In this document: positions 32,835-43,621 of the stretch, piece after piece
Numbering within the stretch: the first letter of the stretch is position 1
Layout of the letters: each line of letters starts with the position of its first letter
DNA from: Auriscalpium vulgare
Lineage: Eukaryota > Basidiomycota > Agaricomycetes > Russulales > Auriscalpiaceae
Length of the DNA stretch: 64,000 nt
Reading direction: 5' to 3'
Assembly (NCBI GenBank): GCA_019915015.1
Contig: JAHBBC010000004.1
Location: forward strand, 930,001 to 994,000
The notes under the pieces: generated by a model
Seen by the model: only the letters and a program-made list of their open reading frames with translations
What the model was told of the DNA's origin: nothing
Databases searched by the model: none
Made by a program: the position numbers and the translations under genes

Positions 32835-33952
32835 CGCCAACTGGCTCCGACAACGACATGGACAAAGCTCAAGGGCGGTTGCATCGCTCGATAGGCAAGG
32901 CCACATCCCTGAGATTGCCTTCGTATGGCCAGCCTTCATGCACCCACCACGCCATTCAACCACAAGGGGGCCTGACGAACCACTCCGCGGTGTGCTGCTT
33001 ATATTAGAACAAGGACAGCGCGCTCGCCCGCGCGGGGGATGCCGCGCGGGCCTGACGGTCTGCAGTGATATCATGAGGCATACTCCTGCGGCCGCAAAAT
33101 GTGATGGGAGATAACATACCTGGCACAAGAAAGCGTCGACGGCCACGCCGGAGCATGGGCACGGTGCACGCGGCTACACCACACATCGGGCGGGCGCCAT
33201 GAGGGCTACAGCAGCGAACAAAAGTAGCGCAGGCTGTCAGAATGGAACGCGATGAGCGGGAAAAATGACAGCACACCTTGTCGTCTGCGCAGCCTTCCTG
33301 GATGGCTTCACCACGTCGATCGCGGGTAGTAGCACCGACGGCCAGCCGATTGCGACATAGCCTGCCATCGCTTGCTTTCCTGTGTCACCCCTGTGATGAC
33401 GCACAGGACGAGCCGGACCAAGTGCTCCACATTGAGCTGCTCTTCGGCGGATGCAGACGACGCAAACGGCGGCGCCGGTGGACGCTGTCTTCCTGTGGTG
33501 GACCCGCGTACACGCCGTGATCGCCGCGACTTCAATGGCGAGATTGCGACTGGAGCGCTGCGAGCGGGTATCACTAGCTGTGAGGGCATGATGGATGAGA
33601 GGCGCGCGCGCACGGCGAATGACAACACACCTGGCCAAAAAGCGATGGCGATGCGGCGAGGCACGCGGCCACGACCAGCGATGTCCGCGTGTCGGCGTCA
33701 TTTGAGATAGACGATGATAGACGTGGGTTTCTTGGGACATCTTGCTGGCTGCGTCGTCCATGGGCGCGAAGTCCTGGGCGGGGGATGGGGAGGAGGAGCA
33801 CGGCGGGGCAGACGACACGAACAAGGCTCCCACACCCACACAGCGCTCTCTGCTTGCTTCGCCCGGACAGGCCGGGTTGAGCATGTTCAAGGCTGCGGGG
33901 AGGAGTGCCAGTGCGGGCTGCGGTCGCAAGTCTGGATGGACATTGAGTGCTG
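32835..33952. repeat. Inverted-duplication copy 1
   Basis: The reverse complement of 51876-53030. About 33210-33952 is almost identical to the other copy; the part toward 32835 has diverged and carries deletions. A minus-strand protein-like segment (EEQLNVEHLVRLVLCVITGV, ESKRWQAM) and splice-like sites suggest an uncharacterised gene as source. Confidence 0.9.
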
Positions 33953-34264
33953 GCATGAGAGGACTCAGAGGATGCAACGAGAGCCGCGCGATAGGCCGGA
34001 CGCCGGCGCCGAGCACGGCGGTCACGGTGGCCTGCAAGTTCACTTGCAGTCAGTGCGGCACCGCCCGGCACGGAGGGCCCTAGTCTCCGTGGCTGACCTT
34101 GGCACAGAAGATAGTCGTTGGAGGGCCCCTCTCTTTTATTCAGAAGAGAAAACGTATTGATCACAGCTAAGTACAGAACCCGTGCGAATGCACGGGCATG
34201 AGCTAGTACTAGTGTTTAAATAACTTTGCTGCCTCGCCGACACCGGCACGAAGACGGGTGGCCA

Positions 34265-34590
34265 GTGCTACTCCAGCGCTTCATTGCCTTCCTGGTTGCG
34301 AAGTCCAGCGTGGCGTGGACCTAATCGTCGAAGGGGATGACCGAGTTTAGCAGGTGCGAAGTAACATGGTGATGGATCCAAGAATGGCAGCCGTGCGAGC
34401 GGTCACTACACTGGCAAAGACAACTGGAGTAGAACAGTTACATAGGGCTGTCGACCACAACGCACTCGAAGAGGGCGCCAAGTTTTCCTTCAGCCCGTAG
34501 TGGAGGAAACCGAATGCATAAACGATGAGATGGAGGAGAATCCAGACGAGGAAGAAAAGCCACCAGCCGCGGCCCTTTGATCATCCACTT
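34265..34590 (-). pseudogene. NADPH oxidase (NoxA-like) transmembrane fragment
   Basis: The minus strand reads GWWLFFLVWILLHLIVYAF then FLHYGLKENL, like the first transmembrane helix and loop of fungal Nox proteins. In other frames it reads ARTAAILGSIT and LLNSVIPFDD, like the ATFG-ARA and TPLN-IPFD segments that follow in the family. Frames change and stops intervene. No heme-ligand or FAD/NADPH part is present. Relic of a host gene; moderately sure. Confidence 0.5.
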
Positions 34591-35071
34591 GCGAGGGCGT
34601 GGAGGAGGGAGGCGGGGCAGAGGGAGAGGGGCGCGGGTTCAGGAAATAATGCGAGGGATAGGATAAGGCTGGGATAAGGCGTGCGTGTGCGCAAGTTCTT
34701 TGCGATTGAGCGCAAGCTCGGAGAGCGTACGGTTTGGTAAATCTGCGTCCTCGCTCTGTGTATCATCGGGGAGCATCTTGGCTTATGTATGACTCTTCAT
34801 CTGTGCAGATACTTACTGGGATATTCGTGTCTGCGAATTCCAAATGTTGGAATGGCAAACATCCTCACTCACGAGCTCCTCTCTGTCGTCGTATTCCGCA
34901 ATCATATATTTATGTTGTTTTATACGATACTCTCCACTCTTCGCAGCGCCTTGGGGCAACGACAATAGTTGAATCCATCTCTTCAACGCCTCATTGCTCG
35001 CCACTCGACCCCCGAGCTCAGCGGCAGCTACAAGCCGTGGGCGGCTAAGGCAATGTGGCGCTGGCGCCGCA
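34591..35071. other. No supported gene
   Basis: 3' flank of the JmjC gene; no coherent coding or repeat signal seen. Confidence 0.4.
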
Positions 35072-37934
35072 TCAAATATGGGCCGAGTGCTGGTCGACGC
35101 CCACTGATGGCTTGACGATGGATTGCAACTTCTCATCAAATGCCGCCCCTTGCAATTTGTACAGCGCTTTCTTCATGCCACGGGGAAGAATTAAGTGATG
35201 ACGATCAACGCTAAGACGGTCGTCAGATCTTTTTGATCGACAAGTCTTCCCCATAAAGTACACGCTCACAGATGATTCATCACGTCGGTGTTGTTCAACC
35301 TCCTCTTGGTGGAGCAACCAGGCCACGGGCAAGTGTAAGATTCACCTAGGGGGACATGTTCTTCTCTTTTCTTTTGACGAAGACGGTCTCTCCGCGCACG
35401 CCGTTTATCAGCTGTCGTCGGTGCATCTGTTTTACACATTGAGCCTAGCCATGGAACACGAATGAAAGGCGTACCTGAGGAGGCGCCCGATGCCGTGCGG
35501 GGATTGTGTGGTGAGCTCTCGAGAGGTGAAGAATGGGCGCGTTCGAGTGTAAGAGTAGCCCGATCTGTCAGGAAAGAAGACGGTGCGTATGTATCGACTC
35601 TGTCAAATGTGGATGACGGCGAAGTCTCCTCCATTGGGATCCCAGCTGAGGCCGAAAGGACATTACGTTGCTCCCAAAGGGACAGCCATGCCCACCACAA
35701 AGACGACCCAACCTGTAGTACATCGTCGCCGTACGAAGTTATTGCACGCTGTGTGCAAAGCTCCGTCGCCGTAGTCATCGTGGAAGGAAGATTTTCGGCG
35801 CTGAGAAAGTCACAAGCAATTTTGATGGCGTTGGAACAGTTGCTGACCTGAGACAACTAATTGTTGGATATAGCTGCGGTAACCACATAAGACACACACC
35901 TGATGGGCCCAGCGCGAGGGGATAAAAACAGCCTCTCCGACATACTGATGGACGACATAGGGAATCACACCAACCTCCTTCTGCAGAGATTCCAGCATCG
36001 TAGGGTTAAGGTATGTCTCTTGATTATGAATAGGATCGCCAGGAGTAATGGGAAGGGCTGAGCGTAAGTACGCCCGCAGCGATGGAAGGGCGGCAGGAGG
36101 AAAAAGATGCCATATGGCATGACCTTTGCTACCGTTCGGAAGGTCGGTTGCGTATAGCATTATGTTGACTGCACATGTTATATCCATGTGTAATTTTGTG
36201 GAGCCATGGTGATTATCGTCTTGCAAGGTGCCATTCGCAATGTACAACTTCGGCCCTAGACGCCCCAAACGTCACTCGTCGCACTTTGGGCGAAGCGCTT
36301 ACCGAGGTCCGGGATGACGCCCGAGGGATGAAAACGGGAGATCAGATTACAAACGCCATCCGGACGTGTGTAGTCCTGCACCGGGACTCCCCGGTTGAAG
36401 TGTTCGTAGAGATCGGGGACGGTAGTCTTCAGATGGGCTTGCGGCGGCCAGTCCTTCCTTGAGATTAGTCTCTGAACAACAAGATCGGCGCAGAGCATAC
36501 TTTGACCTTGAGGATTCGGCGGCAGTCGGGTGTTGAAAAAGTCTGGAAGAAGTCCTTGAGCAGGATGTCTTGCTCTTCGTCTGTTTCGCAGTTCACCACG
36601 CGAACTTTTTTCTCCCCGTGAGACGCAGAAAAGGTCTCCGGCGTCCACTTCCCTTGAAACGTTCGGTCCACGCCTGTGACGACTAAGGGCTCGCTACGCG
36701 CCCACAGTTGTTGAAACAGAGGAAGCGTTAACAGGTCATTCGAGATGCGATATACGTCTCCTGGAGCTGAATCATGGAGGGGATCTAGCAGAGAACAGGT
36801 CGTAGCACTAGGACGGGGGATAAAGGGCTGTATTCCATTGATGAGACTGCGAACGCACCGCTCCAAGGCCCTGCTGTCCATTTGCGCCTGCATGCGCTCC
36901 ACAGCGGTATCCAACTCTTCCGGCCGAAACCTTGTCACCGGAACGCTTTGCTCTTGGTGCTCCGCGCACCGAGTTTTCCTCGGCGGCGAAGCCGTTGTCA
37001 GGCCTAGGCGACATTGAAAGCAAAATTCCTTTCCACACTGCAGGCACATGAAAGACCGTGAAAAGAGCGACGTGGCGCAGATATCTGGAGCTCATTACAT
37101 AAATCGGAGACATGAAGTGTATGTAGACACCTCCTACCGCATGTGACTCGGGTGGAGATTTCTAAAGGACGTTGGATTGCATTTGTGAGGAGAGCATGAT
37201 GTTGCTCTCCCATAAGGATGGGCAAAAGAGCCGACGCACACGCATTCTAAAAATCAGAGGTTGTCACGGCATTCAATAATTGCCTCACCAAGAGAAGATC
37301 ACCCGTCGCAGCATCGAGATTCCTCGTGAAGACTGGCTGAAGTCGGGGAGGTAAGCTGTCCCGCTCGAAAACGAAATCGAACGAGATTGCGCCATCTCTT
37401 ACCACCAGCACTCGGCGGTCTGACACAAATCAACATCGGCTATCATATAGGCGCTAAATAAAGGGACAGACGTACGCTGGAATCGACATTGATCTCCAGA
37501 TATTTGTTCGTCACATACAAAGCACTGTCGGATGTTACTCAGATGACCCTTGTAATCTTTGAAGAGACTGCGCAAGCCGCGCCTGCAGGGAAGCTGTTGC
37601 AGATGGCGTGAGCCTGAGATGAGATTCGACTCCTGCATGTCGAGAGTAGATCGTGGTAAGTGGAGGCACTGAGCCCGGAAGCGCGCCAATTTCTCTCGCA
37701 CTCGGAGTCTGCCGTGTTGACTCAACTTCTCGAGAGCGTGCACTGTGCAGTCCTCTGGGACGATCGATCACCTGTCGTTCCCACAATACAGGCTAAAGTA
37801 AGCGTGTCGGCCCGAGAGGCTCTCCGTCGCGCTTAGTATACCACGAAGTTATCAGCGCACCCCAGCAGAATATCGAGCACTTTACTGCCCAGAACCCTAC
37901 GACTGACATCAGGTAAACTGGGCGCCCACGGCAT
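35072..37934 (-). CDS. JmjC-domain protein, KDM3/JHDM2-type histone demethylase
   Basis: Nine exons join in phase to 791 aa: 37886-37934, 37476-37754, 37289-37419, 37138-37246, 36501-37084, 36303-36453, 35900-36255, 35270-35847, 35072-35210. A Cys-rich region (about residues 85-215) has C-x2-C pairs such as TCDICATS and CLQCGKEFCFQC. Then LKVKDWPP and a JmjC domain follow: GPKLYIANG, HMD with H457 and D459 as Fe(II) ligands, and H552 in RWAHQ as third ligand; K455 sits near the 2-oxoglutarate site. This order matches KDM3-type H3K9 demethylases, which act in the nucleus. Unusual for the family, the C-terminus has a C2H2-like finger (C726, C731, H745, H750) completed by splicing the last intron. 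The first exon is the least certain. Confidence 0.85.
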
Positions 37935-38094
37935 GACCAGACGGCGCCGGCAACGGGCTGGAGGGCCGGTGGCTGTTGTTAAGGCTCGTTAAGTGAATAC
38001 CTTGTTCTATCAACTAGCTACGGCTCGTGTACGTGTTGGTCGACCAAGGCCGGCACGGTGACTGGTTTATTACGCCTTATGCCAAATCAGCTTG

Positions 38095-38380
38095 CTGCAA
38101 CTGCGTGCGCCAGACGAACAAACAATTGAGTGGGGTTGGCAATTCATCATCAGCGGCTGCCATTCTGCTGACCTCAGGTAAGCGCCGCTCGGTCAAACTC
38201 TGCGCGGCAACCCGCTGGCCGCCTCTTATCCCAAACTCACTGGCTGCCACCCCATGCGCAAGACGGGCCCGCAATTGGGCGGCTCTGGTCGTGCATTCTG
38301 AACAGGTGGCCTTCTGCTCGACCTCAGGTAAGCGCCGCTCGAGCAAACTCTGCGCGGCAGCTCGCTGACCGCGTCTTATG
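38095..38380. repeat. Imperfect tandem duplication with repeated CAG-GTAAGC
   Basis: Two units of about 153 bp; the best-conserved part of each reads CTCAGGTAAGCGCCGCTCG then CAAACTCTGCGCGGCA. Each unit therefore carries an AG-GT junction, so the stretch between the first GT and the second AG could be spliced as an intron. Confidence 0.75.
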
Positions 38381-38386
38381 CCTATC

Positions 38387-39839
38387 CCCAGCCAGCTTGC
38401 CAGCACCATCACCTCGCCCTCTCCCAGCACCCCGCTTATACCTGGCGCCCTGCTGCTGCCTGAGCTCAAGGTCCGTGTCAGCCCGTACTTTCCGTCACTG
38501 TCTCACCGAGCGAATAGCTTCCTGCACGCCACTTCCATCATCTCCAACTGCACGCCTGGCGTTTTCCCGCCGCCACCGGACTCTGAGAAGGCGCATGAGG
38601 CCGTGGAGAAGTATGTGTACTATACCGCGCCGCCCGCGCCGGTGCTCAAGCACAAAAAGAGTCTCATTGCGGGAGGCGCACGGATCATTGCGCATAGTAA
38701 GTGCACCATTTCTTGTCTCGATGCAGGTGTGCCTAACTGGTATCACTCCTCAGCAGCCGGGCAATGCGAACATACCTCAACGCGGCGTGTGCAACTGATG
38801 GATGATCAGTGTCGACAAACGTGGGACGTTGTCGCTGCACGGCGCGGTGTGTGCCTTCGCTCCCGCTGCACGGTTCCGGTTCTGGCTCCTCGGGTTCGCG
38901 GGTTGCGTGCGCGTGCGCGCCTCCTCCACCTGCTTGCCGTCCTGCGCGCGCACGCTTGTCCCCCTCATTCTTCTTCCGTGCCTCGCGCCGCTTCTGCACC
39001 CACGCCATTTCACTCCCGTCCTCCTCCTCGACGCGACTCGCCCCGGCTCTCGCACCTCCGCGCTCAACATTTCACCCGCGCCCCTCTACGGCACTGCTTG
39101 CGCTCTACACCTTTACCCACGCGCTGCCCCCCGTGCCCACTTGCTTCACAATACCCCCATTCCACCGAACCACTCCACAAACTCGGGCTCCGTGTCCAGC
39201 ACGCTGAAGAAGCGCACGAGGATGAGCGCGTCCGGCTCGCGCAATGCGCGTATGTGGAGCTTGCTCGTCGCATGCCCTGCTTTCCACTTTTCCGCCGTCC
39301 CTCCCGTCCCGGCGCATCACAATACCATCATCCTCGCCATCATCCCCATCGCACCGCGACGCATCAGCCTTCCCGCCGCCGGGCTCCAAGATGGCACGCT
39401 CGGCCTCGGAGAAGCAAGCGCACGGACTACACCGCGCAGCTCGCACCACCGCTCATCCTCGAGAGCGCCCCACCCGGTGACCCGCATGCTCAGCGAGGAA
39501 AGCGAGGCGGCGCGTCTCGGTGACGGCTGTGCATACACGGTGACGCAACGGCAAGAACCGCCGTCTCCAGGTAGTCACTCAGGCGAGAACCTCGATCTCG
39601 GCGCCGACAACGACAACGAAGATGACGCCATTGCCGCCCTTCTCGAAGAACAAGACAACAGGTCGTCGGATGAGGATGGCGACGGCGACGGCGACGGCAG
39701 CGATGATGAAGGTGGCTCGGACTGCAACAGCGAAGGCCGCGAGGTGTGCGGCTCGAACACGATGCCGATGGTGAGTATACAGCGACAGCGAGGACGAGGA
39801 CATCCTCGCCGTCCATGGATTCACTGCTTTGTAGTATAG
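38387..39839 (+). CDS. Unrecognised gene with acidic C-terminal part
   Basis: The 5' part in one frame reads LPELKVRVSPYFPSL and SEKAHEAVEKYVYYTAPPAP. The 3' part in another frame reads MLSEESEAARLGDG, GENLDLGADNDNEDDAIA and an Asp/Glu run before a GTGAGT donor at about 39770. The central 500 bp is Pro/Ser/Arg-rich and open in all frames, so the exon joins cannot be fixed by eye. A 26-bp piece near 39280 also occurs inverted near 51320. No domain recognised. Confidence 0.3.
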
Positions 39840-40169
39840 TGTTTGTAGTATAGTACTGTAGCAAATAGTTGCGTAGGGCCGCTCCGCGGCAGGGCCCGCT
39901 ACCATGCCGCCTTTCTGCATGACAGACAATGTGAATTAATATCGCACAATAAAAATCCTGTTATTGCAGTCCATATATATGTAGCAGTAAAGGAATGTCA
40001 GGCGGCCGGAATAGCGCGGTGATGACGAGAACAGGAGGTCGGAAAGAGTGCAGAACGAGGCAGAACGGGCGTCGACTGGCAAGGCTCGATGGCCAACAGT
40101 GGGGATGATAAAGCCAGCGGAGCCCACTGACCACCATTATACCGTCCGACATGGGAAAGGCGCGTCATA

Positions 40170-40662
40170 CAGATGTTGTAGCTCGGCTCTTGCAAGATGC
40201 GGACGTGCTTGAGCTGCGCAGTGAACGCGTGGGCGCAGGGTCCGGTGCTAGAGAAGATCACGTTCGTCGTAGAGGATTGCTACCTGCGGCGAAATCCAGA
40301 TGAGCATGCATGCTGGAGTACACACCTCGGGGAAGGGACCCTGCCGAGTGCGGGGACTCGTCCTCGCATCCTCCGGTCCATCACTCTAATGATATCATAT
40401 TCAGCGCAATGAGCTAGCGCCACAAAGCTGAGAGCGGGTGAGACTTACCTGGCGGGCTGGCAAGGCTGTCGAGTGGATATTAGTTATGAAGGTAAGTAGC
40501 ACAGATAGTTGCAACGCTCGTTGTTGCGGTGTAGAGGGACCCGTCGGCGAAGTGCACAGGCAAGATATCATTTGTGGAAGAGGCAAGGAAGCCTGCAGAC
40601 AGGGCCATAGTTGGGGGCGAGCTAGTGGCAGCCACGCCATTGACGGTGATGATCATGGTTGA
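40170..40662 (-). CDS. Unrecognised small gene
   Basis: A minus-strand ATG near 40658 begins MIITVNGVAATSSPPTMALS and continues TNDILPVHFADGSLYTATTS. A downstream piece at 40170-40265 reads VIFSSTGPCAHAFTAQLKHV. GT-AG borders exist between them, but no phase-consistent join was found. It may be a small two- or three-exon gene or a relic. Confidence 0.25.
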
Positions 40663-40929
40663 GTGTGTTGAGTGTGTCACGTGTGGACGTGCATTAGGAG
40701 GCGGAGGCGAGGATATAAGGACGCGAAGGCGCGATGGACACAACGAAGAGGAGAGGAACAAAAGACAAAGGTACAGGTGAGCAGCGTGTGAACATTGCGA
40801 GAGCGAAAGACAATAAGGAGCACAGCATTTCCAGAGATTTGCATCGGGCAGCCAAAAAGTGGACGTTAGTGCACTACAAGACCCACTACCTATAGGTAGC
40901 GGGAATTACATGCTGCCTATCAGACTGGT

Positions 40930-41145
40930 GAGCCGATGACAAGCCGCCTATCAGCCTTCCGTCTGGTTGAAAGCCCCGCACCAGACTTGCGGCCTGGCTG
41001 TAAGCCTACTGCAAGACTTGGGACCCGGCTGGAAGCCCATTGCCAGCCTTGCACTCAGGCTGTAACCCGTTCGCTAGGCTGGCAACGTGCTTGTAACCCT
41101 ACGCCAGCGCTTGCAACCGGGCCACGTGGCTGGTGGCCGCTACCA
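40930..41145. repeat. Degenerate tandem array, about 31-bp unit
   Basis: Six or seven units share a CTGG-TG(A/T)AA-CC core and a GC-AG-CTTG end (for example GGCTGTAAGCC, GGCTGGAAGCC). The array borders an AT-richer block. Confidence 0.6.
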
Positions 41146-41199
41146 GCCGCCACAACTTTTCAGTACTTTTGCTGATGCTCACCGCGGGCAACGTCCGCC

Positions 41200-42000
41200 G
41201 AGACTGACGGTTTCAGTATGATTACTGCGTGATCATATAGCCAGAGAATTTCTGGTAAGACTATCTTGTACTAAGCCTTGCAATTACTTAACCACATTGA
41301 ACGTTCGGCTGTGTCTCCACTAAATTCTCATCAGCGTTCAATCACTATGAAATTGCTCTGATATGGGATTGAAATGACAGCAAATAGTGAGATTCCATTG
41401 ATTGTTTGAGTGACCGGTCCCTGCATAATTTCAGTAAGATCTTACTACGAATGAGATTTCAGGGGAATGTATTCCACAAGTGTCTGTAGATCACAAGAAA
41501 TTTAACATTAATATTGAAGATGAATCCTTTCCTGAACGTGGCCTGTGATCGCGACCAAATATTATTACCTTGCCCTGGCAAGGTCTCTCACAACCCGTAA
41601 TTGGCTCAGGCACATCTCACACTTTCCCAGCCTCTCTCTAGGCTTCTTCCGTATTGCTGCGCTGGACTGCTACGATTAAAAATATACCGCCTCCCTTGAA
41701 TAGGGCAAGGTAGCTGCCGCGCGCAGCGGCGCTTTTCGAGTGTGGATCGCACTGATAATGAGCTCTGTCATGTGAACACGATGAAATTGGCCTTCCGTCC
41801 AGTACTTGACAATATGTGCCTCATGCGTACGGACTGAGATGCACCAGAGTCATATAGTTGTTGAGATCGCTGACGACTGCGCAATTACATCATGACCTCA
41901 ATAATAATGAAACTTGCGAACTAAGCAGGGAGCTCATGGAGAAGACTTTTAGCACGACGTCTCGACTGTCGGATGTCGCAAATGTCGCGCCATCGTGACA
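41200..42000. other. AT-richer island without genes
   Basis: About 800 bp clearly richer in A/T than the window average. No coding frame. It holds a 37-bp motif (GGCAAGGTAGCTG...GCTTTTCGAG, about 41704-41740) that recurs near 53699-53734. It may be part of an old mobile element, but no termini are visible. Confidence 0.4.
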
Positions 42001-42545
42001 TCGATACCCGTCCTTCTCGATGTCGAGACATCCCGTGCAAACCCTAAGAACCCACGGAACCTCGTCGTCCTAGTTGTCCGACCACGTCACCTTCCTCATG
42101 TAGGCCGACAGGCGAGTCCGGCGATCACCAGGCGCAACCGAGAGTCTGAACGGGACCGGGCGGCCAGGGAGCTGAGACAGTACGCTGTCCCGGTTACCGG
42201 ACCTGCCCAGAAATCGTCCAAAGCCAGGATCACGGACCACCCGTAGGGCCCCGTCCAAGCTACCAGCACACTTCGTCAAAGCTGAACCACAGCTTGACGC
42301 GAGTGCGCTGGTAAGCGCGACGGTGCATGAGCCGCGCAAGCCACTCGCACCTGAGGTGCAAGTAGGACGCACTCGCGGATACGCGCGTGGAATCGGGGTT
42401 TGCGGGTGAAGGAGGATGATCAGGATCGACGGAGGGCTGAAGGGTTGCGCGACGACGTACTGTCTCCGTGCAATCTACGACGACGGAGCTTGAGGTGCCT
42501 GTGCGCGTGGGAGGAGGGTTGTCGACGCGGTAGGTAGCTTCAGAT

Positions 42546-43538
42546 TCATGTTCGGACGGCGGGTTGCAGTCTTGGCGGTCTTGCGGAAGGCGGCGGCCCA
42601 GCGGTACGATGGAGAGCGGCGACGTGACAGGAAGGGACGGGCGTGGCTATGCGAGGATGGACTTGGGAGTGCCTGAGGTAGCAAAGGGGTGACTGGGTTC
42701 ATCAGCACAGAGCAGCGAGTTGCAGCGATCGCAATCGGGGGCGTACCAGAGGCAAAAGGCACGGTGGCGACACACACACACACTTTTTGACCTGTTCTTT
42801 GGCGGACGGCCTTTGGGCTTTGGCTGGTTCGAAAAAGGAGGGCAGGGGATATTCGCGAGCTGCCGTCGGAGACGCTGCCGTTGTCGAGATATGGCGACGC
42901 GGAGCGCCCTGCCTTGAGCCCAACCTTGGAGTGTCCAGAAGTCAGTGGTTGCAAGTCAAAGTAGATTAGAAGTCTCGCACTTGGGTTTGGACGACGCCGT
43001 CCGTGTAGTGTAGCTGCCCTGCGAGTCCCAGTGCCGAGGTTCATGCAACCGCTCAGATGCGCGGCGTAGCGGTTCGACATGACCTGGATCATTACGGTAC
43101 AGTTCGTTTCCCTACAAAATCACGGCAACAGAAGCTGGAAAGTCTCACCTGGCGGTCACAGTTGACGCAGTCCAGCACCACGTTCCCGTCCTTCGAAGGG
43201 GCGCCTTTCTTGGCGTCTCCGGCGCGGGCGTCGCGGGGTGCGAGCTGCCCGCGCCGTTCTGCACCCCTGCGTATCCCACTGCGCTGGGCACATGCACTGC
43301 GGGAGCAACGAAGATGAGCAACCCGCACCGCCACCGCGAGACGAGACGAGACGCACCTTGGCCGCACCTACGACGTGTATGTACAGCGCGATCAGGAACC
43401 CGTTCCGCGAGACAGAGCCGGCGCGCGCACGCACCTGGTGTGACATATGTCGCAGACAGTGCGGCTCCGTGCCTCCTCCTGGTGTGACTGCAGCGCGGCG
43501 TCCATAACGATGTCGTCCAGCAGGCTCCTGGCCGGCAT
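42546..43538 (-). CDS. SGF11: SAGA-associated factor 11 (SGF11), 195 aa
   Basis: Six exons join in phase: 43435-43538, 43357-43367, 43149-43258, 42981-43083, 42792-42924, 42546-42672. The N-terminal helix reads SLLDDIVMDAALQSHQEEA, the part that in SGF11 holds Ubp8/Sus1 in the SAGA deubiquitinase module. It is followed by CDIC-HTRC. The zinc finger reads LDCVNCDRQVMSNRYAAHL with C69, C72, H84 and C88, the exact C-x2-C-x11-H-x3-C of SGF11, which contacts the nucleosome acidic patch so that histone H2B is deubiquitinated. After the finger comes an Arg-rich stretch and an AT-hook-like PKPKGRPPKN. The 11-nt second exon is the least certain step; skipping it with other acceptors also keeps frame. 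The gene is immediately downstream of a truncated CBS-domain gene on the same strand. Confidence 0.8.
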
Positions 43539-43621
43539 CAGCCCCGGCGACCTCCGCGGTCATGTTGTTAATCTGCAGGTCACTCAGTTGATGCTGCGCG
43601 GTGTGAATGCAGGATACCCAC

